Assembly (NCBI GenBank): GCA_019054805.1
Contig: JAHQIY010000020.1
Span: forward strand, 620,001-684,000
Direction of reading: 5' to 3'
Length of the DNA stretch: 64,000 nucleotides
Source of the DNA: Brachionus manjavacas
Taxonomy: Eukaryota; Rotifera; Eurotatoria; Ploima; Brachionidae
Positions 42,701 to 55,708 of the stretch are shown piece by piece. Made by a program: the position numbers and the translations under genes. How positions within the stretch are numbered: position 1 is the stretch's first letter; every line of letters begins with the position of its first letter. Under the pieces are notes generated by a model. It did no database searches. It was not told the origin of the DNA and saw nothing but the letters and a program-made list of their open reading frames with translations.

Positions 42701-44880
42701 TAGTCATTTAATATTAAAAAAAATGATTAATAATACCTTTTTATTAAACTCAAAAACTAAAGATTTTGTTTTGAAAATTACATTTATCATGAACTTCAAT
42801 TTGCCATATTCAAAATGATAGAAAGAACAGAAAAAAAATGTAAAAAAATAGAATAAATTTTTTTCTAAAGGTTTAAACTAAATTCAGTAAAAGCAACATA
42901 ATGCAACATTCAAAGTTTTATCAAATATCAAGGTCTGCTAAATTTGCAGATTTCAGCAGATATTAAATTTCAATATAATCGTGTGTACTATATTTTGCAG
43001 ATATTTTGGACATCAGACTTTTACAGTTGATGCAATTTTAATGTTGCACCATTCTGCATTCATAGAATTAATTTTAAACTTTTAGAAAAAACGTTATTAA
43101 ATTTTTTACACTTTGTTTTGTTCTTTTGTACTGAACTTCACAAAACCACTTGATTTGAGACTTTAAACATTTAAAAATTTCTGATTAATAATGTAGATTC
43201 AAACTCAATTCATGTTAATTGTTTTTACTTCATTTTTACATACCTAGATCTTGAAGTTTTCCGAATTTAACCATATCTGCTCCATTGTCAGTTACTATTT
43301 TTACAACTTTGTTTCTTAAAAAACAAATTATTATTTATGTAGCGATATTTTCAAAAAAGCAAACTTAATGTCAAAAAAGGCTAAAACGTTGTCCATTTCA
43401 GTTTTAATCTTTAAGCCGGTAATTGAACCGTTTATGTGTCTACAAGCCAAAACAATACTTTTAAACTTAAACAATTCGTCTACGAAATGACAGGTCACTC
43501 CAATGAAGGATCGAAGCCTACGATCACTCCATATATCGACTGTTAATGACAAGTATTCAATACTTTTTAATGTTTCACTTATGCACGATAACATAGACAA
43601 ATTAACATTCTTTTGAATGGATATTAGGCCTCTCCTTGTGATAGGTATCCATTTTGGGCAAACAAGTTTCATAAAAATACGAAATCCTTTAATTTTTTTG
43701 AAATAATTAGAAAAAAAATGAGATAAAATTAAATTCAATTAAAATTTTTTTTTAATTTTTTTTTTCTCTTTTTTGTCTTAAATTTTTAAATTTAAATGCC
43801 GGGTCAATAATTAAAATTAAACTTTTTTAATATTTTTAATATTTTTTTTACCATAACTCTAACGTCGCATCTATAAAATAAACTCAATAAATATTTTTTA
43901 TATTTAATTTTTTTCTAAGTTTAAAACCCCGAGTCTCTAATAAAGACTTTTTTTGAAGCTCTGCTTTTCTATTTGAATTTCTATTATAAACGCTATGTTT
44001 TTAATATGTATCGACTATGTGACCCATAGGACTTTTAAAATAAAAAATTTAACATTGTGAGGTCTATGTTAGACCATGCACCAAATATCCTATTCATGGT
44101 ATTAAAGCATGCGTTGCTAAACAAGGGGATACGGTAGTTAAATTGTACTTCTTTACTCTAATTTTACTTTTATCAATTAAAAACAAAATTTTTGATCCTT
44201 TGACTCTTGAAAAAAGCAATAATTTAATTAGCTAAAATATTTTTTTTAATATTTAAGTTGATTCGACTTAATTTTATTCTCAATGCTTTAAAGAAGTAAA
44301 AAATTTTTAATAAAAGTATAATTTAAAAAAAAATTAATGAAAATGCTTTCTTTTTCTTATTAAATGTTTTTCATTCACAATTTACCTAAAAATTTTTAAA
44401 ATTAATTTCTAATAAATAATTCATGAAATTTAAGTTACGATTAAAGGAATATAGAGAAGCAAATCGAAGCAATGTGAAGTAAATTAGAGGATTAAAAATC
44501 AATTGGAAATTTAAACTCGAGATTTCTTAAAAGCAACGAATTAAAGAATTTAAAATTGAATTTTTTTAAATTTTAGCAATTAGACATTAAAATTATATTT
44601 ACCTTCAGTCTCAACAAGTCTTAATGGCAAACTACAGAGTACAATTAAGTATTTGAAAATGAAAAAATTTATATTCTGTTGTGAGAGCTCTTTTTTTTCA
44701 TCACTGCTTTCAAATGCCATAACCGATAGTTTTCTTTCATTTAAGATTTTAAATTCATTGTAGATATTTGAATTGCATTTTTTTAAATGTCTTATAAAAT
44801 TCGAGGTGTTACAAGCCAAGTCGTTGACGATTTCATTGCATGATGTACATTTTGCATAAGTGCATAATTTTTTTTTCGAA
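39746..44880 (-). pseudogene. Degraded hAT transposase gene
   Basis: Pieces on the minus strand in coding order follow the hAT plan. A BED-like zinc finger lies at about 44880-44750 (CTSCNEIVND then NFIRHLKKC). A core follows at 43738-43331 with EYLSLTVDIWSDRRLRSFIG, and then VTDNGADMVKFG at about 43310-43260. The RCFAQSLQLVIKK region and EVRWNS lie at 41310-41130. The C-terminal dimerisation segment FLSIPATSGPVERLFSSSGY is at about 39900. Stops, frame changes and a MITE (42303-42805) interrupt it. The element is dead here. Its ends are unclear: the 40-bp array marks one side, and AAGTC-rich DNA at 44975-45310 the other. Confidence 0.82.
42303..42805. mobile_element. MITE, family M1 copy 3 (503 bp, 9-bp TSD)
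   Basis: The ends are GGCAAGTTGAAGTTTATGAT and ATCATGAACTTCAATTTGCC. It is flanked by a perfect 9-bp repeat ATATTCAAA (42294-42302 and 42806-42814). It is inserted within the decayed hAT element. Confidence 0.88.
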
Positions 44881-45494
44881 TTTGCTTTAATTGTTAAAAA
44901 AGTAAAATTAGTAATAAAATTTTTTAATTACATTTGAATCATTTTTAATGAAAGATTAAATGAAAACCTATTACAAAAACCAGACTGGTATAAAAGTCAG
45001 AAAAAATTGTCTAACAAGTCAAAGTATGACTTGGACTTTAAAATATATTTTTTTTTCTGTAATAACTTGTAATATAGTACTATATTCATAAATTAAAAAA
45101 AAAGTCAGGAATTTGACTTGATTCAGATAATTTAAAGTCACAATTTTAATTTTTATTAAAACAAGTAATTTTTTTTATATTTTGATTTTTCATATATTTT
45201 AATTCTATTTTAAAAATTAATAAAATTTTTGATTTGATTATTTTTTAATTTTTGAAACAAGTCAAAGAACTGACTTACATTTGACTTATTTCATTAAAGT
45301 GTCACTTTTAAAAACTTTTATATAAAAACTTGTTCAAATAAAAAATTAATTTAAAAAAATAGTGACCTTTTAATATTAAATTTTACTTGCTTTTATTTAG
45401 TATATTTTTTAAAAATGGCTAAAAGTCTTACATTTTTTTTCAATATTTGTAAACCCAAGTTTAAATATAAGTGGAAGCCTCGTGATGTAAAATT
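44881..45494. other. AT-rich DNA with AAGTC-type subterminal motifs
   Basis: Repeated AAGTC/GACTT motifs between 44990 and 45300 in both orientations look like the outer end of the hAT element. No gene is seen. Confidence 0.45.
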
Positions 45495-45502
45495 TTAGAG
45501 GG

Positions 45503-46218
45503 GACTGCATATCAAATTAGCAAGTATTAAAATAAAACATTTAAAACAACAATATCAAAATAAGCAAAAAAAAAATAACAAGTGTCAAAACAACTAATTG
45601 AAAAAAGAGTGCATCAAAATAACATCACTTTTACATGTTGTTCAAAATAACAAATAAATTAAAATCTAATCAAAATAACATAATACTAATTAAAAATTAC
45701 GAATGGAGAGTTTGACTCAATCTATTAATTCTTTAACACTTAATAAGCCTGTTAAAGCTTTTATTACATTATCACAGAAAAAAGGAAAACTTTTTTTTAA
45801 TGACAGGAAAAAGAGCTCGAGCTCAAGCCACTTAAAATTATTATAAACTATTGAAAAGGAAAACAAATAATTCTTTTTTTTTTTAATTTTGTAAAATTCT
45901 TATATTAAAATATTAAAAATTTTTTTTGTATTAAATAAATGAAGTATTAATCAGTCGATTACGATAAGGGCGCAAGCCTGTTTATTAACATGATTTGCTG
46001 AAAAAAAAAATGATTTGCTGATTCTATTGATTTAACTATTTACTTTTTTTATGTCATTTTAATAAAGATATTTTGATACTATTATTTTGATATTCGTTAT
46101 TTTGATTAAGTCATTTTGACACTTGTCATTTTAATGTAATGTTTTTTTAATCTTGTTTTTTTGAAACAGTGTCAATTTGATACATTTATTTTAATAACTG
46201 GTATTTTGATAATTTACC
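45503..46218. mobile_element. Non-autonomous MULE (716 bp) with 8-bp TSD
   Basis: It is flanked by TTAGAGGG at 45495-45502 and 46219-46226. The ends share the pattern ATATCAAATTAGCAAGTATT (left) and, reversed, TTATCAAAATACCAGTTATT (right). Both arms are filled with AAAATAAC-type repeats. It belongs to the same end-type as 7089-11628 and 55540-55708. No ORF. Confidence 0.75.
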
Positions 46219-46221
46219 TTA

Positions 46222-46905
46222 GAGGGAGTATCAAATTTAAATTTAAGAATGGATCGAACCGCTGAGTTTTGAATTACTTGTAATCTTTTAATGTTTGTTT
46301 CAGAAAAAGAATTTAGGCAAGGGAAAGAATAGTCTAGAATAGACCCAATTAAAGATTTATAGAGGTTACCGAGTGTTTTAGAATTAAGACCCCATTTTTT
46401 ATTTGAAAGGATTTTTATTAAGTTGAGCCTTGAACTACAACGTTCTTTTATTTCCTCCACCATTGGAGAAAAGGTTAAACCTGAGTCAAACTTAACGCCG
46501 AGGAATTTAACTTCTTTCTGATTATCGAGTTTATTCCCATGAATTTCGAGATTTAGGTGATTTTTTTTTGTATATTTTTGAAAATACCATATAACAAGAC
46601 TTTTCAACTGAAATTTTCATTTTCCATCTGAATAGCCATTCTTCTAATTCTTTGAGGTATTTATTAATCTTATCTTCAATGTTGCCCTTCTTATTAAAAA
46701 TAAAAAATGTAACCAGATCGTCTGCAAAAAGTAAAGAATAGTCTTTATTTGTTTTGTTCCGTTTTGGTACATCATTTATAAAAATACTGAACAGAAGAGG
46801 ACTAATTACTGAACCTTGAGGGACTCCCGCAGTTATCTGGTATTCTTCACTAACATGACCATTAACGTTTACTTTGAATACCCTAGATTCAAAGTCCAGT
46901 GCAAG
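46222..46905 (-). pseudogene. LINE reverse-transcriptase fragment
   Basis: Minus-strand frame 46191-46607 holds KEVKFLGVKFDSGL, RCSSRLNLIKILSNKKWGL and SILDYSFPCLNS. Upstream frames carry the catalytic region at about 46735-46705 and the GVPQGS block near 46830. The 3' end of the LINE is missing where the MULE at 45503-46218 abuts. Confidence 0.82.
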
Positions 46906-46949
46906 TATTTTAAAGCATCATTAATTTAGCTTGCATCAGTAGCTGGATT

Positions 46950-47190
46950 CTAAACAAAAGTGTGAATAAATGCAACATATCAAGGCGAGATTTTTTGATC
47001 AAACTTGTCGAAGAAATCAAAAGAATTACATCGTCATCTAGAACCCCTAAAAGCGCTCGTAAAAAAGTTTTGAGTCAAGAAAATCAAGAGAATTTATCGC
47101 TTAAACGTGTGTCTTGTCTATTTCGTTTATGTGGTAATTAAAGAGCGACGAATTTTTGTTCAAAATGTAAAAAGCAGTGTGTGGAAATTG
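46950..47190 (+). pseudogene. Possible piggyBac transposase C-terminal remnant
   Basis: It reads RDFLIKLVEEIKRI, then a Ser/Lys-rich stretch, then KRVSCLFRLCGN and, past a stop, CSKCKKQCVEI. A Cys-pair cluster at the C-terminus is typical of piggyBac transposases. The match is short and interrupted, so this is tentative. Confidence 0.3.
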
Positions 47191-47194
47191 AACA

Positions 47195-47815
47195 AACATT
47201 ACTATGTTTCAAAAAAATGCCTCTAATTTACAAGATCCTTTAAATTATAGACCAATTAGTATAACGAATTGTTTAGGAAAGTTACTGGAACGAATAGTTT
47301 ATTCAAGATTATACAATTTTTTGGAACAAAATTCACTCCTTAGCCAAGAGCAATCTGGATTTAGGAAACACCGGCGAACATCAGATAATCTTTTCTTTTT
47401 AATTCAAAAAATTGTGGAATCATTTAACATAATGATACTCCCTCCAACATCGTGCATCATAAAGCTTTTAATAAACTTAATTTACTAACAGTCTCGAATC
47501 GGCTTTTTGAGTTGAGTGAGAGATATGTTGGGACAGGACTGAGTCATTCTATTCCATTGGTTGTAAGACTGGCGGAGGAATACAAAGAAGGTTTCGAATC
47601 AAGATATATTGAATACCCAACTCCATTGTGTAATTGCTACCTTACTATTTCTTCTTTCTTTCCTGAACTGTTCAATACTTAAATACTTTTCACATGTCAC
47701 CTCTTACAATTTATCAATTTTTAATTGTCTTTTTATTTTATTTTGTCTTAATTTTTATTTTTAATTTTTTTTAATCCGAAGGAGCTTTAGCTCGGCACAG
47801 ATAAAACAAATAAAT
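47195..47815 (+). mobile_element. LINE copy with internal deletion
   Basis: The RT finger region (LNYRPISITNCLGKLLERIV, QSGFRKHRRT) is joined at about 47430 directly to the 3' part (ATGATACTCCCTCC...). About 800 bp of RT palm present in the first copy are missing. The hairpin and tail of the 3' end are intact at about 47775-47815. It is close in sequence to copies 1 and 2. Confidence 0.85.
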
Positions 47816-49214
47816 AATAGAAAGAAAGATTAATTCTGAGAAATCATAAAATGTGATGATTCCTTATTTCATCCAAAAATAATTAAATCCTATAAATTGT
47901 ACAAAATTTGAAATTTAGGGTTGGATTTATTAACATAGTAAAATGCATTAACGCAAAAATGTGTAAAATATGATCACAGATTTTGTGCAAAACAAAAAGA
48001 ATAAATAAAAATACAGAAATAGCATATTGTAATCAACCAAGTTTTACGCCAATAACAGCAACACTAAATTAAGAGATGTTCGGTTTAGTCTTGTTTTTCT
48101 TGATGTATGTTTTTCTGAAGATTTTTTTTGTGTTCAGTAAAGAGATGATTTGAAAAGAGATTAGTTTTTTTTAACACTCAAAACCCTGAGGGATTTTTTC
48201 GATCTTTTTTGGTAATTATTTTATTTATTGCTCAATAAACTTAAATAATATTTAAACAATATTTTTAGCTATGTTTTTTGCTTTTTTTGTCAATATTTAT
48301 CAAATAAGCATTTAATAGGATAAATTGAAGGTTTTTATACAGAGCAATTTTTTGTTAAAAACTCTATGACAACTTTTTGCTTACAAATATTACAAAAAAA
48401 TCTGATGGTTTTGCTATAAAATAAATTTTTTGCTAAACATCTATGGAAAGCGCAATCCAGAAGGGTGAAATAAATTTTTTATTGAAATAAAATTCAAACA
48501 ATATCTTAAGCCAAGCTTTTTTTTTATTATAACTAGACGTGTCATATTTTTAATTTTTTTAAACTGAACAAACTAAAATAAAGCATAGTCATACAGTAGG
48601 TCGTCTTTGATGATATAAAATTCGAATAATAACTTGAACAAAGCTTTCCTTTCTAAAATTTATTTTTATTGAAAATTTAAAACAGTTTTTTTTTATAAAT
48701 GTAAATTTAGAGAATAAAATATTGCAATAAAAGAATTAAAAAATTTTTATCATATTTTTTATGAAATTAGAAATTTGAGACATAAACTCTATATATTTAA
48801 TTATTATGAAATTATTTAAAATTCTCGAAAACCATACTTTCTGGACAAAAACTAAGCACATCATTGGGAAGCTCGTTAAATTCGCTTGAAGAGAAATGGG
48901 TGTCAGTAGTATAAAATTGCGAGTCAGATTTTTGAAAATATAAAAATTTTCAATTTTGGAGAAAAAACAATTTAATTTTTAAAAAAAGGAGGAAATTTCA
49001 AACTAAATGATATATAAAAACGTTTAAAAATAATTTTGCGTTGAAAAAATTTTTTTTTCCGAACACCGAACATTGTTACTTAAACAAAACCTTTAACATA
49101 TTTAATAATATTGAATTATAAAATTTCAATCTTTTCTTAGGCTTTATTAAAGATCCATGATCAATCAAACTTTTTACATATATACTCTATTTATTTTGTA
49201 AAATTTTATTTTTA
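47816..49214. other. AT-rich gap, no gene seen
   Basis: About 1.4 kb without a supported feature on either strand. Confidence 0.45.
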
Positions 49215-50080
49215 ATAATTTGTTTTCTGTACCGAGCTAGGGCTCCTTCAGAATAAATTTAAAAAAAAATCAAAATAAAGTAAATAAGCTAAAAAAATTG
49301 AAAGTTTAGAAGACATAGATTGTTACATGTGGCAAATGTTTACATAGTTCAGGTTTCAGGAAAAAAGGAGGAAATAGTAGGGTAGCAATTACACAATGGA
49401 GTTGGGTATTCAATATATCTTGATTCGAAACCTTCTTTGTATTCTTTCACCAGTCTTACAACCACTGGAATAGAATGACTCAGTCCTGTCCCAACATATC
49501 TCTCACTCAACTCAAAAAGCCGATTCGAGACTGTTAGTAAATTAAGTTTATTAAAAGCTTCATGATGCACGAAAATGAATTTAGACACGGAAAAGAGTAA
49601 TCAATTATAGATCCGATTAAAGATTTATATAGGTTTCCTAGTGTTCAATAATTAAGATACCACTTTTTGTTTGACAATATTTTTATTATGTTCAACCGTG
49701 AACTACAACGCTGTTTATTTCATCAACCATTGGGGTAAAGGTTAATTTTGAATCAAATTTTATACCTAAAAACTTTATTTCCTTTTGACTCTCAGTTTAT
49801 TTTCATATATTTTTAATTTTAAGTCAATGTTTCCTTATTATATTTAGTGAAGAAAATTTAGCAAGTCTTTCAACAGATATTTTCATCTTCCGTGTGAAGA
49901 GCAATTTTTCTAGTTCGTCTAAGCATTTGTTTATCTTATTTTTTAGATTTCCTTTTTTCTTAAAATTATAAAATGTAACCAAGTCATCAGCAAAAAGAAG
50001 AGAGTGTTCACTATTTGTTTTATTTCTTTTAGGAATATCATTGATAAAAATAATAAAAAGTAATGGACTAATTACCTTTC
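49215..50080 (-). mobile_element. LINE copy, 3' part, minus strand
   Basis: It begins with the reversed hairpin (GAGCTAGGGCTCCTTC) and contains the frame HEAFNKLNLLTVSNRLFELS at 49349-49588. More diverged RT sequence extends to the catalytic-region codons at about 50000 and the GVPQGS neighbourhood. The two halves differ in similarity to copy 1, so there may be two overlapping insertions. Confidence 0.8.
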
Positions 50081-50404
50081 TACTGAAAGATTTGTTTTTA
50101 TAAAGCTGATTTTACACCATCTAATTAAAAGAAACATCTAATCTCTAATTTTCCATTGATGCTGTTCAAGAGAAATTATTTGGCAAAAAATTGGTATTAT
50201 AAAGATTGGTTAGTTTAATATAAATTGACATGTAATTATTGATTATGTTATTAATATTGAAATAAAAAACAAAATTACTGAACTAAGGAACAAATGTATT
50301 TTTTTATTTCTATAAAAATAAAAAAGGTACATAAATAAAAAAAGTAATACAATTTATATCAAATTAGAACAAAAATAATTAAACATATACAAAAATAATA
50401 TTCA
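50081..50404. other. AT-rich gap, no gene seen
   Basis: No supported feature. Confidence 0.4.
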
Positions 50405-50815
50405 TTTTACTTTTTTTTTTGTTTAATCCAACTGGTCTACCGCGTTTTTTTTTAACTTGGGGTTGTGGATTAACGATTAGGATCTCTTCAAGACGAATTT
50501 TTTTTTAAATTGGCACCTGTACAGGCGGATCGTCCGAATCTAATTCTTCATATACGCTGATACCCAAATTATTTACATTTTGAGTTTCATTATAAAAACA
50601 TCGCCAGGCAAATTCTCTGTGGCCTGTTTACAGGTCCAATCGTTATCGGAAAAACTCATAACTAGATGTCCTTGAGCTGATTCTAAGTTACGAAAACTAC
50701 GGAAAGGGAGGTTAATTTTTTTCATTCCCCTAGTTTTTTTCACTTGTTCTGGTTCAATGAACTTGGCTTAAGTTGTTTGGGATTTCTTCGATAAAAGACA
50801 TGTTTATAAACTCAT
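50405..50815 (-). pseudogene. Degenerate ORF with an AT-hook-like end
   Basis: Minus-strand pieces in different frames read KKINLPFRSFRNLESAQGHL and SDNDWTCKQATENLPGD, then SVYEELDSDDPPVQVP, and end KKKRGRPVGLNKKK, an AT-hook-like motif. The W-x-C-K pattern suggests another decayed FLYWCH-type transposon protein. Several stops and frame changes are present. Confidence 0.4.
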
Positions 50816-51026
50816 CTTGTCGGAATTAGATTTAGATGGTCTAAAATTAATTTTTGAAATAAAAAGTTTTTTTATATTTTTTATATATTTGTTTCAATCA
50901 GATCAAATTAGCAATCAAAAATTGTTAAAGCAAAAATTAATTAACCAGAATTCGGGAAATTAATTTTAGCTTGCAAAAGTTTAATATAATCAGCAGCAGT
51001 TGTCAATGCAATTTTGTTAAATATTT

Positions 51027-51292
51027 GGCATCTTGAAGTTTAAGATAAAAAAAAAACAGATCAAAATTTTTTTTATAACTATTGAATGGTATTTGATTAA
51101 ATCTCTCCGCAAAATGCTAACTAATGCAAAATGCATGCTAAATATTAGATAAGGCTCTGCAAAAACTCTGAAATTTTGCAGGAAAATGCACGTCATTAAA
51201 AAGTATTTAATTCAACTGCGAAATTTAATTGCAGAGTTTAAAAAAAATATACTTTTTGATCTGATTTTTTTGATCCTAAACTTCAAGGTGTC
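51027..51292. mobile_element. Short inverted-repeat element (266 bp)
   Basis: The left arm CATCTTGAAGTTTAAGAT pairs with the right arm ATCCTAAACTTCAAGGTG. A second inner palindrome (CTCTGCAAAAACTCTG... and AATTGCAGAG) relates it to the repeat at 11629. The flanks AAATATTT and AACTATTT are similar, a possible old target duplication. Confidence 0.6.
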
Positions 51293-52285
51293 AACTATTT
51301 CAAGGATATTAAAAAAATGAATTTTTATATTTGTCAGGCCGTAATTAGAATTATTTAGTTCTAAAGGCTATAAGTTTACTTATTAAACCCAAAAAATAAC
51401 TGTGATAATTGATTAGAAAAATTAGTGAGAATATTTTTAAAATGAGAAAATTTAAATTCTCAAAAAATTTAAAGGGATTCCTTAATTAACAGTTGAGTCG
51501 AAAGCCTTGAAACCTTATAATGATGCTTAAAAAAATTTGGAAAACTTGTTGAAGTAGTTACGAACTGGTGAAAAAAGTAAGGAAATTTAATTCAAAAGCT
51601 TGGAATCACCTTGAACTGTTTATTTTACCAAAACTGGAATCACTTAATATCAGATTAAAAAGTTGATGTAAACTAATTACTAATTACTGAATCGACCATT
51701 TTATTTTATTTTAATTATCGAATATTTTTCCTGTTATTTAAAAAGAAAGTAATTAGATTAGTATATATTTAGTTTGTACCTAAATTCGGTATAAATTAAG
51801 AATTAATAATTAAATTAATTTCTTAATTGAAATAAATAAATAAATCTATTTATTACATAATATGTTATGAAAAAACAATTAAAGAGAATATTTCTATGAA
51901 TATTTTCCTTCTAAAATGAATTTCTTTTGTTTGATGATGATGACTATGATTATAAAACAAAAAAAAATAAAAATTATAAAATTTTTTAATACTAATTATT
52001 TTAACTATATAAAAACAAAGTTAGATTACAAAAAAACAAAAAATAATATATCTCAACATTTTGGGTGAATTTTTTCTTGTCCAAAAATGAATCTTTATTT
52101 TTTTCGACTAAAATCAATTATTTTTCAATCTAAAGAAATTATTTAAATTATTTAAAAGTCACAATTATTTAAAAACGAAACTAATTAATAAATAAATTTG
52201 ATAAAATCTTAAATAAATTTAAACAAGAAAAGTTAATTGAAAAATTGATTTAATCGAAATAATTAAGTTTTACCTTCAATTAAGA
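51293..52285. other. AT-rich gap, 5' flank of PAN/WD40 copy C
   Basis: No supported gene. The last bases before the start (CCTTCAATTAAGAATG) resemble those of copy D. Confidence 0.4.
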
Positions 52286-53473
52286 ATGAAAGAAATTTTA
52301 ATCATTTTCAAAATTTTTACAATTATCAATAGTGAACAGCTACAAGGATACTTTAGTAAATATTATGGGATAAATACAATCCCAGGTAGTACAATCAGCG
52401 GAATAAAATGCTCATTTAGATGCATGAAAACAAATGAGTGCAAAATGGCTCTTGTAAAAGAACAAAATTGTCAAATTCTAAATGAATGTATAACAATTGA
52501 TCACAATAGTACAAATTTTGTTCTAGTAAAAAAAATGAAAAAAAGTTCCAGAAAGAATTCAAATTTCACACGTAAATAACATTTGAAATAAAAATTTAAG
52601 CATTTTAAAAAATTTTTTCTTCTAGTAAAAATGACTCTGAGTGGACATACGAGTTCGGTTTTGTCCATTGCGGTGCTTAGCAATGGTGTGTTAGTGAGTG
52701 GTTCAAGTGATAGGAAAATAAAAATTTGGAGTCCTTATGATGGGTGTGAAATAATGACTCTGAATGTTCAGTCTGGTGCTGTTTGGTCACTTGCAGAACT
52801 AAAAAATGGTGATTTAGCTGCTGGACTAGATGATTACTCAATTAGAATTTGGAATTTAAATAACGGAAGTGAAAAAAAGACTTTAAGTGGTCATTCAGGA
52901 ACGGTATTGACACTTGCAGTTCTAGAAAATGGTGACTTAGCTAGTGGATCAGCAGATAGATCAATTAAAATTTGGAATTTAAATAACCGAATTGAAAAAA
53001 TGACTTTGAATGGACATACAAATGACGTTCGGTCTCTGGTGGTTCTCAACAATGGCGATTTAGCAAGTGGATCATACGATAAAACCATCAAAATTTGGAA
53101 TCCAAATAATGGAAGCGAAAAAATGACCTTGTTTGGTCATTCAAACCTGATATGGTCTCTAGCAGTACTTAAAGACGGCTATTTAGCTAGTGGTTCAAGC
53201 GATAAATCAATTAAAATTTGGAATACAAATAATGGAAGTGAAATAATGACTCTGAATGGTCAATTAGGGACAGTTTTGTCACTTTTAGCGTTAAACAATG
53301 GTGATTTGGCTTGTGGGTTCAATGATGGTACAATACAAATTTGGAACATAAACACTAGAAGTTTAAAAATGACTCTTTTTGATCATTCAGCTACGATTCG
53401 CTCCCTTAAAGTACTCAATAATGGTGATTTGGCAAGTGCATCATCTGATGGCTTAATTAAAACATGGAATTGA
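52286..53473 (+). CDS. Secreted PAN-like/WD40 protein, copy C
   Basis: Exons join(52286..52571, 52626..53473) across a 54-bp intron (GTAAAT...TTCTAG, phase 1) give 377 aa. The signal peptide is short (MKEILIIFKIFTIINS). The cysteine module reads KCSFRCMKTNECKMALVK, then NCQILNEC. Seven blades follow. Blade 2 is atypical (NVQSGAVWSLAELKNGDLAA), with GH replaced by VQ, and blades 6 and 7 also lack the regular GH. About the first 80 nt of exon 2 are identical with copies D and E, while the rest and exon 1 are clearly diverged. It is the first of three tandem plus-strand copies over 10 kb. Confidence 0.9.
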
Positions 53474-54680
53474 TTTTTAATTAATTGTCATTTATTCATA
53501 AAAACTTAATATTGCTGATATCCAAGCAAAGTCATTTCTAATTTTATTTTTTCATTTTTGTGTGAAAAAAATTTGGGAAACTTGTGGAAATTAAATAAAA
53601 AATGAATTAACGTTATTTATTGATGAATTAAAAAAAACAAATTCGAAAGGTTTACCAACTCGATACCCAGGAATATCAGAAGGTAAAGTGGAAACTTTAT
53701 TATCGCTCTTTCATCCCATGAATAGAGTGGTAACTCAATCCTTTTAAAATCTTTGAAGATTGTCTTACTTTACTCAGTTGATAATGACCTAAGACTTAAA
53801 AGAGAGATGAAATCCGCTATGTTAGTAATATCAGGGTTGACGACCGAAAACTTTTTAAAAATTTATAAATTTAAAATTTAACTACCTTGATCTACAACCT
53901 CCAGTTGAAATTAGGTTTTGGCATCAAATCTTTATCCAAACAGCACTAATCAGCCTTATTTTCATTTAAAAACTGTTTTGAAGAAAAGAAAACCATCTCT
54001 CGTGCCTCGACCCTTAAAATGATGCCCATAAACCATAAAACTGACGAGTCTCCTAAGCCAGAGTTATAGGACAAAAGCAATTACGCTCTGAAAGCTGATA
54101 CTAAAGAAAAAAGACAAGTAGTCCACGCTAATATTAAGACCACCTTTAATTTACTTGAGTTAATTACTTTACTTCAGGAGGGGTATCTCTTTCTTTTTTG
54201 ATCTAAAAGTTTATTTCAATTTTAATTTCATTTTAAATCAAATCTGCTTTTTGGACCTGAAAAATTAATTCTACTTTCAATGAATTTTTTGATAGAAATT
54301 ACAGCTAATTATAGTTATTTATTGTTTTAAAGGTAAAAATAGTAAATTATTATTATGAAAAGCTATTAAGAAAAATTCTGTTTTGATTATTAAATTTAAA
54401 ATTTATATTTTGAATTTTTTTTTAAATTTATATTTTTAAGCGATCGATTTAAAGTAGACACTTCAATTTTAAATTAAATTAAAAATAAAATAAATGTTGT
54501 TAACCAACAAAGGATCAACTAAATTAAAAGTGAGTACTATTTTTAATTATTAATAATTAATTTATTAAAATCGTTTATTTAAGTATGCTTTAATAAGTAA
54601 AAAAAGAATTTTTTGCAACGAAATGCATTGATTTCATGAGGGCAGGTATTATTTATTTTTTTACATTTCATTTCTTCAAG
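53474..54680. other. Gap between copy C and the MULE remnant
   Basis: Part of 53640-54190 is less A/T-rich and may be a decayed repeat, but no frame is convincing. A good acceptor (tttcttcaag) ends the gap at 54680. Confidence 0.4.
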
Positions 54681-55484
54681 TATATACATTTCATGTTATG
54701 TCAGAGAAGCACTCATTTCCGGTCATTTATGTATTTTTGCCAAAGAAAACTCAAAGTATTTATACACGTATGCTAAAGAAATTAAGTGAATATCTGACGG
54801 TTCACCCGAAATCTATCACGAGTGATTTTGAAAAAGCTTTTTTAAATGCGGTCGATGGTATATTCCCGCAAACTAAAATTTACGGCTGCTATTTTCATCT
54901 TAAACAGTCCATGTGGCGGAAAATTCAAGAATTGGGTTTAAGTACTGATTATGTTAAGAATGTGAAAATTTATAAGGCTTTGGTAATGCCACAATGTTTA
55001 GCATATCTGCCTGTTGATGATGTGGTGGAAGCTTTTAAAGAAACTAGGTTGTTTGTTGAAAGTACTGTTACTGATGAACGTATATCGAAATTTTATGATT
55101 ATTTAAATGAATACTATTTAGAGAAAATTAAAATAACTCGTGCTCGTTTAAATAAGCGAGTTGAAACAAAAATTAATCCTATGTTTCCAATCGGATTGAG
55201 GAACATAAATAGTCGTTTGTTAGACGATTTACCAAGAACTAACAATTTTTGTGAGTCTTGGCATAACTCATTTTCAGGTATCTTAAACAACCACCCTTTA
55301 ATATATCAGTTAGTGGATTCACTTAGAAACGAACAAAATAAAATGGAAAACAACAATTAAAATTAAGAACCGGTAAATTACAATCAAAGTGTGTTAAAAG
55401 TGAAATAAATTCTGTGATGAAAATATTGTCAAGTTATGATCGAAACAAGAAATTGGAGACGATTAAAGATTTATGTTTACTATA
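54681..55484 (+). pseudogene. MULE transposase, 3' part, frameshifted
   Basis: The open part (54698-55360, 220 codons) has HSFPVIYVFLPKKTQSIY, TSDFEKAFLNAV and the GCYFHLKQSMWRKI segment, the MULE DDE core with its C/H region. NNFCESWHNSF lies near the end. Reading starts at an acceptor at 54680 (intron-containing gene). After 55350 a frameshift moves the true C-terminus into another frame that ends at about 55484. The N-terminal FLYWCH part and first catalytic Asp are missing. The right terminal repeat follows at 55540-55708. Confidence 0.82.
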
Positions 55485-55539
55485 AACAAAAAAATAATTG
55501 ATTATTTGACAATTTATTCTTCTTTTTTTTTCTTCAATA

Positions 55540-55708
55540 AAGCTATTATGATTATGTTATTTTGATTGCTTTATTTTATTTTTACGTCATTATGAACATT
55601 TTTATTTTGAACTTGTCATTTTAAAGTTTATGTCATTTTGAACATTCTATTTTGATACCTTGTCATTATGAGCATTTATTTTAATCACTGCTATTTTGAT
55701 AATTTACC
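55540..55708. repeat. Right terminal repeat of the MULE
   Basis: ATTTTGA-type motifs occur about eight times and the repeat ends TATTTTGATAATTTACC. This end is shared with the element at 45503-46218 and, less exactly, with 7089-11628. No left partner was found upstream. Confidence 0.75.
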
